Of a stretch of 55,767 nt of DNA, positions 41,299-49,726 are shown piece by piece. Numbering within the stretch: the stretch's first letter is position 1; every line of letters begins with the position of its first letter. Made by a program: the position numbers and the translations under genes. Origin of the DNA: an uncultured Pseudacidovorax sp. (lineage in GTDB: Bacteria > Pseudomonadota > Gammaproteobacteria > Burkholderiales > Burkholderiaceae_C); NCBI RefSeq assembly GCF_913773995.1, contig NZ_CAJYES010000201.1, positions 1-55,767 on the forward strand. The letters run 5' to 3'. The notes beneath the pieces were generated by a model, which was given only the letters and a program-made list of their open reading frames with translations, searched no databases and had not been told where the DNA came from.

Positions 41299-42356
41299 CG
41301 CTTGGCGACCGTGCGCTCGGCCAGGGGCGGCAGGAAGCGCCGGTCGAACACCTCGGCGGCGGTGGGCACGCGCGGCAGGTCGAAGGCCTCCTTGAGCTGC
41401 AGGAACGCGCGGGCGAAGCGGGCATCGCTGATATCGCCCAGGCCCTGCGTGGCCACCTCGGGCGTGAGCATGACGGTCTTCAGCGTATAGAGCAGCCGGC
41501 GCTTCTCCAGCTCCTTGTTGAGCAGCGGCTCGCGCTTGACCAGCGCCGCGATGGCGGCATCGGGGTCGGCGATGGTGTCGCGCACCGCATGGTTGATCGC
41601 CCGCACCAGACCGGCCACGGCCTCGGGCCGCTCGCGCAGCAGCTGCTGCGACACCATCACGCCGTTGCCATACAGCTCCACGCCGTAGTCGCCGTAGTGG
41701 AACCACCGGATGTCCTTGTCGGGGTCGATGCCCTGGGCCACCAGGTTCATGTAGCTGGTGACCGAGAACACGGCCGCGGCATCCACATGGCCCTTGAGCA
41801 ACAGCTGCTCCTGCAGGTTGGGCGCGACGTTGGTCCAGGCGACCTTGGCGGCATCGATGCGGGCGCGCGTCGCGATCACCGGGAACATGCGGGCCGCGGC
41901 ACCGCCGGCCGGCGTGCCGACCGTGCGGCCCTGCAGGTCCTGGGGCGTGCGGATGGGTCCGTCGGCCTTGGCAATGAGCGCGAAGGGTGCGCGGTTGTAG
42001 AGCATGTAGACCATCACCGGCGCCTGGCCCGGCTTGGCCGTAGCGTTCTGCACGATGGCGTTCACGTCGCCGAAGCCGGCCTGGTAGGCACCCGCCATGA
42101 TCTTGGTGACGGTGGCGGCCGAGCCGTCGCCCTGGTCGATGATCACGGCCAGCTTCTCGCGGGCGAAGTAGCCGCGGTCCTGAGCCAGGTAGTACCAGGC
42201 GTGCACGCCCTGCAGCTTCCAGTCGAGCACGAACTTGATCGGGGTCTCGGCCTGCGCGGCGGCCGGTGCTGGCGCCAGCCCGGCGCCCATGGCCATCAGG
42301 ATGGACAGGGCCGACAGTGCCAAGCCGGCGGCACGACGGGAAAAGGGGCGGGACAT
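41295..42356 (-). CDS. ABC substrate-binding protein, NitT/TauT (THI5-like) family, copy 1
   Basis: A 353-residue precursor with a signal peptide (SRRAAGLALSALSILMAMG, cleavage near AAAQAE). The mature protein begins TPIKFVLDWKLQG and shows the family's LAQDRGYF, YQAGFGDVNAI, VYMLYN and APNLQEQ. It is a close paralogue of the protein at 47735-48784: 40 of the first 60 mature residues are identical in a gap-free alignment by eye, and both end with EVFDRRFLP. THI5/NMT1-like members bind pyrimidine and other heterocyclic precursors. AAGGAG precedes the start. It is 175 bases after the permease, across a repeat-bearing gap. Confidence 0.88.
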   Translation of the reverse strand: MSRPFSRRAAGLALSALSILMAMGAGLAPAPAAAQAETPIKFVLDWKLQGVHAWYYLAQDRGYFAREKLAVIIDQGDGSAATVTKIMAGAYQAGFGDVNAIVQNATAKPGQAPVMVYMLYNRAPFALIAKADGPIRTPQDLQGRTVGTPAGGAAARMFPVIATRARIDAAKVAWTNVAPNLQEQLLLKGHVDAAAVFSVTSYMNLVAQGIDPDKDIRWFHYGDYGVELYGNGVMVSQQLLRERPEAVAGLVRAINHAVRDTIADPDAAIAALVKREPLLNKELEKRRLLYTLKTVMLTPEVATQGLGDISDARFARAFLQLKEAFDLPRVPTAAEVFDRRFLPPLAERTVAKR

Positions 42357-42416
42357 GGAAGCTCCTTGGAAAAGAGAAAAGAAAACGGCATCCGTGTGCC
42401 GGTCCGCACCGGCTTA

Positions 42417-42442
42417 CCCGTTCGCCCTGAGGTGCCGAAAGG
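42417..42442. repeat. REP-like element, inverted partner
   Basis: CCCGTTCGCCCTGAGGTGCC followed by GAAAGG, a degenerate copy in opposite orientation to the element at 42461. The two together form a REP doublet between the permease and binding-protein genes. Confidence 0.5.
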
Positions 42443-42460
42443 CTGGCGCACCTGCGTGCC

Positions 42461-42487
42461 CCGGCTTCGACAGGCTCAGCCCGAACG
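42461..42487. repeat. REP-like dispersed repeat, copy 3
   Basis: It contains CTTCGACAGGCTCAGCCCGA followed by ACGG, almost identical to the copy at 21805. The gap 42357-42531 in the middle of the catabolic operon holds this doublet and no gene. It may reduce or process the transcript between permease and binding protein. Confidence 0.7.
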
Positions 42488-42531
42488 GCTGTGGGTTGAC
42501 CCGAACCGTCTTGGGTGCACCGACCCGAGCC

Positions 42532-43395
42532 TCAGGCGCCGGTCGCCGCCAGGTCGGTCTTGCGCTGCGACCAGCCGGTCACGCGCCGCTCCACCAGGGC
42601 CGACAGCGCATAGAGCAGCACGCCCATGGCCGCCAGCAGGAAGAGCCCGGCGAACACCATCGGCACGTCGAAGTTGCCGCTGGCGATCATCATCACGGTG
42701 CCGATGCCGCGGTTGGAGGCCACGGTCTCGGACAGCACCGTGCCCACGAAGGACAGCGTGATGGCGATCTTGAGCGAGGCGAACAGATAGGGCATGGCGC
42801 GCGGCAGGCCCACGTTCCAGAGGATGTCGCGCTTGCGCGCGCCCAGCACGCGCAGCACGTCCTCCAGCTCGGGCTCGGTGCTCGCCAGCCCGGTGGCCAC
42901 GTTGACCACCACCGGAAAGATGCTGATGACCATCGAGGTCAGCACCGCCGGCACGGTGCCGGCCCCGAACCACACGACGAACAGCGGCACCACCGCCACC
43001 TTCGGGATGCTGGAGAAGCCCACCAGCAGCGGATAGGTGACGTCGTAGGCCAGCCGCGACGAGCCGATGCCCACGCCGATGACGATGCCCGCGGCCACGC
43101 CCAGCGCGAAGCCGAGCAGCGTGGTGTAGAGCGTCTGCACCGTGTGCGGCCACAGGAGCGGCATGCGCTCGATCAGCACCCGGGCGATCTGGCTGGGCCG
43201 CGGCAGCACCAGGTCCGAAATGCCGCTGGCCAGGCAGATGAGCTCCCAGGCCAGGAAGAAGCCGACCAGCGCCAGCGCGGAGAGCAGGCGCTGGCGCGCC
43301 AGGGGAGACAGCCGCGGCGTGGCGAGGGCTGTGGGTTCGACTGCGGATGCGGACATGGGTTCGGCCGCGTTCGCGATGTTCACGCGCGCGTTCAT
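42532..43395 (-). CDS. ABC transporter permease, NitT/TauT family
   Basis: A 287-residue inner-membrane protein with six transmembrane helices and the EAA-type loop (EPELEDVLRVLGARKRDILWNVGLPRAMPYLFASLK) that contacts the ATPase. The family is that of SsuC/TauC and the HMP-precursor permeases. Its start overlaps the ATPase stop as ATGA, so the two are coupled. It is the only permease in the cluster and must serve both THI5-like binding proteins if both are active. Confidence 0.93.
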   Translation of the reverse strand: MNARVNIANAAEPMSASAVEPTALATPRLSPLARQRLLSALALVGFFLAWELICLASGISDLVLPRPSQIARVLIERMPLLWPHTVQTLYTTLLGFALGVAAGIVIGVGIGSSRLAYDVTYPLLVGFSSIPKVAVVPLFVVWFGAGTVPAVLTSMVISIFPVVVNVATGLASTEPELEDVLRVLGARKRDILWNVGLPRAMPYLFASLKIAITLSFVGTVLSETVASNRGIGTVMMIASGNFDVPMVFAGLFLLAAMGVLLYALSALVERRVTGWSQRKTDLAATGA

Positions 43396-44261
43396 GCCGC
43401 CACCCCCTGCAGTGCGGGCACCGACACGGGTGGAGACGTGGCATCGCCGTCGCAGCGCGCCTCGGCGATGCGCATGCGCAGCTGCTGCACCAGCGCGCCG
43501 AAGGCCGGGTCGTAGCTGGACTGCAGCGTGCGCGGCCGGGCGAAGTCCACGTCGCGCGTCTCGAGGATGCGGCCGGGCCGTGCGCTCATCACGCAGATGC
43601 GGTTGGCCAGGTAGGCCGACTCGCGCAGGTCGTGCGTCACCAGCAGCACCGTGGGCCGCTGGGTCATCCACAGCGTCTGCATGATGTCCCACAGCTCCTC
43701 GCGGGTGAACTGGTCGAGGGCGCCGAAGGGCTCGTCCAGCAGCAGCAGCTCGGGCTGGTGCACCAGCGCGCGGCACAGCGAGGCGCGCTGCAGCATGCCG
43801 CCCGACAGCTGCCAGGGCCGCTTGTCGCCGAAACCACGCAGGCCCACCTGGGCCAGCAGCGCGTCGGCACGCTCGGCGTATTCGCCACGCTTCTTGCGCG
43901 CGTAGTCCTGGCGGAAGGGCTCGACGATCTTCAGCGGGATCATCACGTTCTCGCGGATCGTCAGCCACGGCAGCATGGTCGGGTTCTGGAAGGCCAGCCC
44001 GATGCGCAGCGCCGGTCGCCCGGCGGCCACGGGCCGTGCACCGGCCGACCCCACTTCGCGGCCGCCGGCGATCACCGCGCCCGAGGTGGGACGCAGCAGG
44101 CCGGCCAGCAGCTTGAGGATGGTCGACTTGCCGCAGCCGCTGGGGCCCACCAGTGCGACGAAGTCGCCGCGGTCGATCCCCAGCGTGGTGTGGTCCAGGG
44201 CGATGGTGCCGCCGCCGTAGCGCAGCATCACGTCGGAAAGTTGGATGAAGCTCTGGCTCAT
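43392..44261 (-). CDS. ABC transporter ATP-binding protein, NitT/TauT family
   Basis: A 289-residue ATPase. Walker A GPSGCGKST at residues 39-47, Q-loop in FQNPTMLPW, signature LSGGMLQRASL, Walker B LLLLDEPFGALD and switch His in LLVTHDLRES. The C-terminal 45 residues go beyond the core and are low in conservation. CAGGAAC precedes the start. It follows the ring-opening amidohydrolase by 27 bases and overlaps the permease start. Confidence 0.94.
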   Translation of the reverse strand: MSQSFIQLSDVMLRYGGGTIALDHTTLGIDRGDFVALVGPSGCGKSTILKLLAGLLRPTSGAVIAGGREVGSAGARPVAAGRPALRIGLAFQNPTMLPWLTIRENVMIPLKIVEPFRQDYARKKRGEYAERADALLAQVGLRGFGDKRPWQLSGGMLQRASLCRALVHQPELLLLDEPFGALDQFTREELWDIMQTLWMTQRPTVLLVTHDLRESAYLANRICVMSARPGRILETRDVDFARPRTLQSSYDPAFGALVQQLRMRIAEARCDGDATSPPVSVPALQGVAA

Positions 44262-44288
44262 GAGGTGTTCCTGCAGAAAAGAGGACGT

Positions 44289-45416
44289 TCAGGCCACGCG
44301 CACCAGCGCCGCCACCGGGCCGCCGCCGGGCGGCCCCTGGTGCTCGGCACCACCGGAGACGTAGAGCGCCGTGCGCCCGACCACCGAGGCCAGCACGGCC
44401 CCCACGGCGGCACGCGCATGGCGGGTCGAATGGATGTCCGAGTCGTTCAGCATGGTGTGGCGCGCCTCGCGCACCCGGCCGTCGGGACTGGCCTCGGCCT
44501 TGGCCAGCAGGTTGACCAGGCGCTGCGCGATCAGGGCGGCGTCGGCTTCCGGGTCCAGGCCGAAGTGCTCGCGCAGCAGCATGCGCAGGCCGGCCGTGTC
44601 GACCGCGTCGCGCATCAGCGCATGGCCGATGCGCAGCGGCGAGGCGCTGCCCACCGCCTCGCCCAGCACGATGACCACGTTGCCCTCCAGCTCGATGCCG
44701 GCCGACACCGAGGCACGCGCCGAATGAAGGGTGAGGTCGTGCAGCACGGCGGCGTCGGTGGCGCGCGCCGGATCGACCTCGCCCAGGGCCACGCCCACGC
44801 CCAGCGCCGAGGCGGCGCGGGAATAGCCCATCGATTCGTAGGTGTCGCGGGTGACGGTGTCCTGCCCCCGGCGCAGCGCGTCGTCCACCTTGGCGGCCGT
44901 CAGCAGCGGGCACTTCACCTGCACGAAGTGAACGTCGGCGGCGCTGTCGATGCCGGCGTCGCGCATGGCCGCCTGCACCGCCTCGGCCGTGGCGGCGATC
45001 TGCGCCTGGCGTCCCATCTCCTCCGGCGCGAAGTCGCGCGTGTGGGCGATGCCGACCACCAGTCGCTTCTCACCTTCGACCACCTCGTGCGGCAATGCCG
45101 CGCGGCGGGTGAAGACGGTGAAGTGCGGCGACAGCACGCCCTCGGTGCCGCCGGACATCACCAGCGCCACCTGCGCATGCACCGCCTGCGGCGTGCAGCC
45201 GCGGTGCGGCGCGAGGTAGTGGCACCAGGCCATGGCGGCGAAGTCGCGGGTGTGGTCGTTGACGCAGCCGTTGCCCTCGGTCTTGCCCATCACGGCCACG
45301 ATGTGGCGCGGGTCGAGCGTGCCGCCCTCGACCAGGGCCTGCACGCCGCTCAGGTCGCCGGGGCCGCGGCAGGGCACCACGTGCGCGTCCACATGCTGGG
45401 GAACGGCGCCGCTCAC
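44289..45416 (-). CDS. Ring-opening amidohydrolase, cyanuric acid hydrolase/barbiturase family (AtzD-like)
   Basis: A 375-residue protein of the small AtzD/TrzD/barbiturase family, which hydrolyses one amide of a planar cyclic ureide (cyanuric acid to carboxybiuret, or barbiturate to ureidomalonate). The threefold repeat with three Lys-Ser pairs is visible: Lys45/Ser88 (GKTEGNG, MSGGTEG), Lys168/Ser238 (QVKCPLL, VSAGIEL) and Lys306/Ser354 (LLAKAEAS, YVSGGAEHQGP). HTMLNDSDIHSTRHARAAVG and SRAASALGVGVALGE look more like the cyanuric acid hydrolases than barbiturase as I remember them. GTG start overlapping the stop of the upstream cyclic amidase as GTGA. The family is near certain; the substrate is inferred. 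Confidence 0.88.
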   Translation of the reverse strand: MSGAVPQHVDAHVVPCRGPGDLSGVQALVEGGTLDPRHIVAVMGKTEGNGCVNDHTRDFAAMAWCHYLAPHRGCTPQAVHAQVALVMSGGTEGVLSPHFTVFTRRAALPHEVVEGEKRLVVGIAHTRDFAPEEMGRQAQIAATAEAVQAAMRDAGIDSAADVHFVQVKCPLLTAAKVDDALRRGQDTVTRDTYESMGYSRAASALGVGVALGEVDPARATDAAVLHDLTLHSARASVSAGIELEGNVVIVLGEAVGSASPLRIGHALMRDAVDTAGLRMLLREHFGLDPEADAALIAQRLVNLLAKAEASPDGRVREARHTMLNDSDIHSTRHARAAVGAVLASVVGRTALYVSGGAEHQGPPGGGPVAALVRVA

Positions 45417-46885
45417 GTCGCGCTCCAGTCCACCTCGCCCGCCGGCACTGCGGTGGGCGGCACGCCGGGGGGTGTCTCCAGGATGGCGCGGCTGTAGTGC
45501 TCGGTGTTGCGCGGCCGCGGCGTGGGCATCTTCTGCACCGCCTTGACCGAGCGGCCCCAGCCCACCGCGTCTTCCACCAGCCGGCCTTCGCGCATGACGA
45601 AGCGGCCGCGCAGCAGCGTGTGCAGCGGATAGCCCTGCACCGGCCGGCCGTTCCAGGGCGAGATGCGGCTGATGCTCTGCAGCTTGTTCTGCGACAGCAC
45701 GCCCTGGCGCGCCATGTCGACGATGGCGATGTCTGCATGGGCGCCGGGCGCGATCACGCCCTTGGTGCCGTACAGGCCCCAGGCCCTGGCGGGCGCCACG
45801 GCGCTCCAGCGCACATAGTCCATCAGCGTGGCGCGGCCACGATTGACCTCGGTGAGCATCAGCGGCATCTGCGTCTCCACGCCCGGAAAGCCGCAGTCGC
45901 AGTCCCAGATGCTCTCGCGCGTCTTCTCCTCCGGCGCATGCGGCGCATGGTCGGTGGCGATCATGTCCAGCGTGCCGTCCATCAGTGCGTCCCACAGCGG
46001 CTGGTTGTGGCGCGGCTCGCGGATGGGCGGGTTCAGCCGCATCACGCCACCGAGCTTGCGCATGTGTTCGGTGTTGAGCAGCAGGTACTGCGGGCAGGTC
46101 TCGGCCGTCACGTCCACGCCGCGGCGCTTGGCCTCGCGCAGCAGGAAGAGCGAATCCGCCGCGCTGTGGTGCGCGATGTGCACCCGCGCGCCGGTCCATT
46201 CGGCCAGCGTGAGCACGCGGCCGATGGCCTCGATCTCGGCCACGGCGGGCCGCGCCGCCAGGTGCGCCAGGGCGTCGATACGGCCGGCGTCCTGCATCTT
46301 CTTCTGGCGGCGGAAGAGGATCGACGAGTTCTCGGCATGCACCACGGTGCGGATGCCCAGTGGCGCCAGCGTCTCGAAGCCCTCCAGCAGCGCACCGTCG
46401 GTGGGCGCGGGCAGGTTGCCGAAGGTGTTGCCGACGAAGGCCTTGAAGCTGGTGACGCCGGCGTCGAGCAGTTCTTCCAGCCGCTCGATGGTGTCGTCGC
46501 CCAGCAGGCCGTGGATGCCGAAGTCACAGTACGACGCCTCGGCCGCCATCTGCTTGAGCCGCAGCGCCTCCACCGTGCCTGTGGCCGGCGAGGTGTTGGG
46601 CATGTCGAACACGGTGGTCACGCCGCCCAGGGCCGCGGCGGCCGAGCCGGTGCGCCAGGTCTCCTTGTGCGGATAGCCCGGGTCGCGGAAGTGCACATGG
46701 CTGTCGATGGCCCCGGGCAGCAGGAACAGGCCGTCGGCCCGCAGTTCTTCGCGTGCCGGCGGCATGGTGTCGTCGTGGCCCACGGCCACGATCTGCTCGC
46801 CGGCGATGGCCACGCTGGCGGGCACGATGGCGTCGGGCGAGACCACGCTCGCGCCGCGGATGACGAGGTCGACTTCAGGTCGCAT
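45413..46885 (-). CDS. Cyclic amidohydrolase, dihydroorotase/allantoinase/hydantoinase superfamily
   Basis: A 490-residue zinc-dependent cyclic amidase. Metal ligands: His63 and His65 in DSHVHFRDPG, the carbamylated Lys148 in TSFKAF, His residues in VVHAENS and HIAHHSA, and Asp in ATDHAPHAPEE. TAETCPQYLLL and WGLYGTKGVIAPGAHADI fit the allantoinase/dihydroorotase branch. About 40 residues beyond the core (from AVGWGRSVKAVQ) are unusual. It opens a five- or six-membered cyclic amide; allantoin, a hydantoin or a dihydropyrimidine are possible. GGGGAG lies 9 bases before the start, just after the SDR stop. Confidence 0.87.
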   Translation of the reverse strand: MRPEVDLVIRGASVVSPDAIVPASVAIAGEQIVAVGHDDTMPPAREELRADGLFLLPGAIDSHVHFRDPGYPHKETWRTGSAAAALGGVTTVFDMPNTSPATGTVEALRLKQMAAEASYCDFGIHGLLGDDTIERLEELLDAGVTSFKAFVGNTFGNLPAPTDGALLEGFETLAPLGIRTVVHAENSSILFRRQKKMQDAGRIDALAHLAARPAVAEIEAIGRVLTLAEWTGARVHIAHHSAADSLFLLREAKRRGVDVTAETCPQYLLLNTEHMRKLGGVMRLNPPIREPRHNQPLWDALMDGTLDMIATDHAPHAPEEKTRESIWDCDCGFPGVETQMPLMLTEVNRGRATLMDYVRWSAVAPARAWGLYGTKGVIAPGAHADIAIVDMARQGVLSQNKLQSISRISPWNGRPVQGYPLHTLLRGRFVMREGRLVEDAVGWGRSVKAVQKMPTPRPRNTEHYSRAILETPPGVPPTAVPAGEVDWSAT

Positions 46886-46902
46886 GCTGCTCACTCCCCG
46901 GC

Positions 46903-47694
46903 TCACAGCGCGGCCCAGCCGCCGTCCACCGGCAGGTCGGCGCCGGTGATCTGCCGCGACACCTCGCTGGCCATGAACAGGCAGGCGTTGGCAATGTCGG
47001 TGTCGGTGGAGACACGCCGCAATGCGTAGTCGGCGGCATGGCGCTGCATGGCTTCCTCCAGCGTGATGCCCAGACGCTGGGCCATGTTGGCGCACACCTT
47101 CTCGCGGAAACGCGGGCCGTCCACCATGCCCGGCGCGACGTTGTTGACGTTGATGTTGTGCGGCCCGGCCTCCAGCGCAAAGCTCTTGGTGATGCCGCGC
47201 AGGCCCCACTTGGAGGCCGAGTAGGCCATGCGCCCGGCGCGCCCGCGCAGGCCGAAGGTGCCGCCCACATTGACGATCTTGCCGCTGCGCTGCTCCACCA
47301 TCGCCGGCATGACGGCGCGGATGGTGTTGAAGCAGCCGGTCATGTTCAGGCGCACGATCTCGTCGAACTCTTCCGTCGTCGTTTCCCAGCCGGTCTTGCC
47401 GATGGGGCCCGAGCCGCCGGCCACGTTGACCAGGATGTCGATGCGGCCGAAGGCGGCCAGCGCCGCCGTAGCCAGGGCCTCGGTCTGGCTGGAGACGGTG
47501 AGGTCGCAGGCCACCACCTGCGCCGCCACGCCAAGGGCGCGGGCCTCCGCGGCCACGGGTTCGATGGCGGCGGTGTCGCGGCCGGCCAGCACCAGCCTGG
47601 CGCCTTCTCGGGCGAAGGCCAGGGTAATGGCGGCGCCCATGCCCTTGGCCGGGCCGGTGATGATGGCGACCTTGTCGCGCAGTTGCAGATCCAT
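46903..47694 (-). CDS. Short-chain dehydrogenase/reductase with atypical active site
   Basis: A 263-residue classical SDR. Cofactor motif TGPAKGMG at residues 13-20, NVAGG (usual NAG) near 90, Asn117, and the catalytic pair Tyr158/Lys162 in YSASK. The catalytic Ser, expected 13 residues before the Tyr, is Gly145 here (NVGGTFG), with Thr146 next to it. The enzyme may use the Thr or have altered activity. Asp40 after the second beta strand suggests NAD(H). Its position between a binding protein and the cyclic amidase suggests an oxidation or reduction in the same pathway. C-terminal signature ITGADLPVDGGW is intact. Confidence 0.87.
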   Translation of the reverse strand: MDLQLRDKVAIITGPAKGMGAAITLAFAREGARLVLAGRDTAAIEPVAAEARALGVAAQVVACDLTVSSQTEALATAALAAFGRIDILVNVAGGSGPIGKTGWETTTEEFDEIVRLNMTGCFNTIRAVMPAMVEQRSGKIVNVGGTFGLRGRAGRMAYSASKWGLRGITKSFALEAGPHNINVNNVAPGMVDGPRFREKVCANMAQRLGITLEEAMQRHAADYALRRVSTDTDIANACLFMASEVSRQITGADLPVDGGWAAL

Positions 47695-47734
47695 GGCGGT
47701 CTCGTCTTTCTTCAGAGGGTTTTGTCGGTGGTGT

Positions 47735-48784
47735 TCAGGGCGCGACGGTGCTGGACGGGCGCTCGGCGCGCGCCGGCAGGAAGCGGCGGTCGAAGACCTC
47801 GCCCACCTCGGGCTGGCGTGGCAGCTGGTTGGCCTCGGCCACGATGCCGATGGCCTTCTTCAGTCGCTCGTCGTCCACGTCACCCAGGCCGATGCGGGCG
47901 ATCTCGGGATGGCTCATGTCGTTCCTGAGCGTGGCCAGCAGCTTCTCTTTCTCGACCTCACGCTTGAGCAGCGGCTCGCGCTTCATCACCGCGTCGATGC
48001 CGGCCTCGGGATTGGCGAGCACCTCCTTGATGGCGCGATTAAGGGCCTTGACGAAGCCGGCCACGGCCTGGGGCTTCTCCTGCACGAAGCTGCGCGAGAA
48101 GAACACGGTGTTGGCATAGAGGTCCATGCCGTGGTCGCCGTAGCGGATGAAGCGCAGGTCCTTGGCCGGGTCCAGCCCCATGCCGCGGGCGCTGAAGCTC
48201 ACGGTGGTGACATAGCCGAAGGCGCCGTCGATCTGGCCGCGCACCAGCATCTGCTCGCGCAGGTTGGGTGCCATGTTCGAGATCGTGACCTTGGCGGCAT
48301 CGACCTTGGCCAGCTTGGCGAAGGCCGGGAAGAGCTTGAGCGCGCCGTCGTTGGCCGGGCCGCCGATGGTCTTGCCTTCGAGGTCCTTGGGGCTTTTGAT
48401 CGGGCTGTCGCTGCGCACCACCACCGCGAAGGGCGGCGTGTTGTAGAGCATGTAAACGCCCACCGGCGCATCGGCCGGCCGCTTGGCCGCCAGGTCGATC
48501 AGCGCATTCATGTCGCCGAAGCCGGCCTGGTAGGTGCCGGCGGCCACCTTCGGGATCGAGGCGGCCGAGCCCTCGCCCTGGTCGATGCTGACGTCCAGGC
48601 CCTCCTGCTTGAAGTAGCCGCGGTCCTGCGCCAGGAAGAACCAGGCCTGCGGGCCTTCGTATTTCCAGTTGAGCACCAGCTTGATCGGCGTCTGCGCGGC
48701 GGCGGGCAGCGCGGCCAGCGCCAGGGCGGCGGCGCCGATGAGCGGCCGTGTCCAGCGTGCGAGAAGGGAGAGGGTCGAGGTCAT
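47735..48784 (-). CDS. ABC substrate-binding protein, NitT/TauT (THI5-like) family, copy 2
   Basis: A 349-residue precursor with a signal peptide (cleavage near LPAAAQT). The mature protein starts TPIKLVLNWKYEG and carries LAQDRGYF, YQAGFGDMNAL, VYMLYN, APNLREQ and the end EVFDRRFLPAR, the same landmarks as the copy at 41295-42356. No permease or ATPase gene lies beside this copy; it probably delivers to the shared transporter at 42532-44261. GAGGAG precedes the start. It stands 40 bases ahead of the SDR gene and 11 after the cysteine hydrolase gene. Confidence 0.88.
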   Translation of the reverse strand: MTSTLSLLARWTRPLIGAAALALAALPAAAQTPIKLVLNWKYEGPQAWFFLAQDRGYFKQEGLDVSIDQGEGSAASIPKVAAGTYQAGFGDMNALIDLAAKRPADAPVGVYMLYNTPPFAVVVRSDSPIKSPKDLEGKTIGGPANDGALKLFPAFAKLAKVDAAKVTISNMAPNLREQMLVRGQIDGAFGYVTTVSFSARGMGLDPAKDLRFIRYGDHGMDLYANTVFFSRSFVQEKPQAVAGFVKALNRAIKEVLANPEAGIDAVMKREPLLKREVEKEKLLATLRNDMSHPEIARIGLGDVDDERLKKAIGIVAEANQLPRQPEVGEVFDRRFLPARAERPSSTVAP

Positions 48785-48795
48785 GGTGAAGCTCC

Positions 48796-49629
48796 TCAGT
48801 CAGGTTGGGAAGGAAGGTCGGCAAGCGCTGCACCAAGGTCGGCGGCGCGCGCGGTGAAGCCGTGCAGCAGGCGCACGAGGTAGAGCACGCCGTCGGTCAC
48901 GTAGTCGGGCGACGAGGTGCTGCAGGCGTCCTCCAGCAGCACGCAGTCGTAGCCCAGGAAGGCCGCGTCCTGCAGCGTGGAGAACACGCAGCGGTCGGTG
49001 TTGATGCCGGCGAACAGGAGGGTGGTGATGCCGGCGTTGCGCAGCACGCTGTCGAGCTCGCTGTCCCAGAAGCCCGACAGCCGGTGCTTGTGCACCAGGA
49101 TGTCGCCGGGCTCGGCCGTGAGCTCGTCGACCAGTGCCGCGCCCCAGCTGCCCTGGACCAGCGAGGGCCCGTGGTCGATAGGCGAGCACTCGCCATAGCC
49201 CACGCCTTCGGCCGTGCGCTTGCCCTTGAACTGCACTGTGGGGCCGAGGTTGCGTCGATCGGCACGGATGCCCCAGTTGCACCAGACGAGCGGACTGCCC
49301 GCGCGGCGCCAGGCGGGCAGCAGCGCCTGCAGCACCGGGATGGGCCGCCGCGCGGCCTGCACGTCCAGGCCCTTTTGGCCGAACCAGCCTTCGGGGTGGC
49401 AGAAGTCGTTCTGCATGTCGACCACCACCAGGGCGGTGCGAGCCAGGTCGATCACCAGCGATTCCGGCTGTGCCGGAAGCGCCAGCGGGCGCGGCACTGG
49501 CGGCGTGCGGACCAGGCTCAGGTGCCCGTCCTGCAACTGCCAGCGGTTGGCGGCCGCGGGGCCGAAGCCGGGGGCGTCGCCGGTGGCCGTGTCCAACTTG
49601 GTGCCGGGAGTGCTTTCATCACTGTGCAT
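48796..49629 (-). CDS. Isochorismatase-fold cysteine hydrolase (candidate biuret or ureido-acid hydrolase)
   Basis: A 277-residue protein from the ATG at 49629; a GTG at 49668 would add 13 residues. After a roughly 65-residue N-terminal extension comes the isochorismatase-like core with catalytic Asp75 (DMQNDF), Lys181 (HKHRLSGF) and Cys214 (NTDRCVFSTLQDA). The family cleaves linear amides such as biuret (BiuH), ureidoacrylate (RutB) and N-carbamoylsarcosine. Next to a ring-opening amidohydrolase it is a natural candidate for the second step, acting on the opened product. The sequence differs from the BiuH I remember, so the substrate is open. Confidence 0.84.
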   Translation of the reverse strand: MHSDESTPGTKLDTATGDAPGFGPAAANRWQLQDGHLSLVRTPPVPRPLALPAQPESLVIDLARTALVVVDMQNDFCHPEGWFGQKGLDVQAARRPIPVLQALLPAWRRAGSPLVWCNWGIRADRRNLGPTVQFKGKRTAEGVGYGECSPIDHGPSLVQGSWGAALVDELTAEPGDILVHKHRLSGFWDSELDSVLRNAGITTLLFAGINTDRCVFSTLQDAAFLGYDCVLLEDACSTSSPDYVTDGVLYLVRLLHGFTARAADLGAALADLPSQPD

Positions 49630-49726
49630 GCGCCGGGAGCACGCATCGCCCGTGCCACCAGCGCTCACCTTCCGGCGCTTTATCGCGCCAGCGCCGTTGC
49701 CGTTTCGGCAACGGTCTGCCGGCGCC

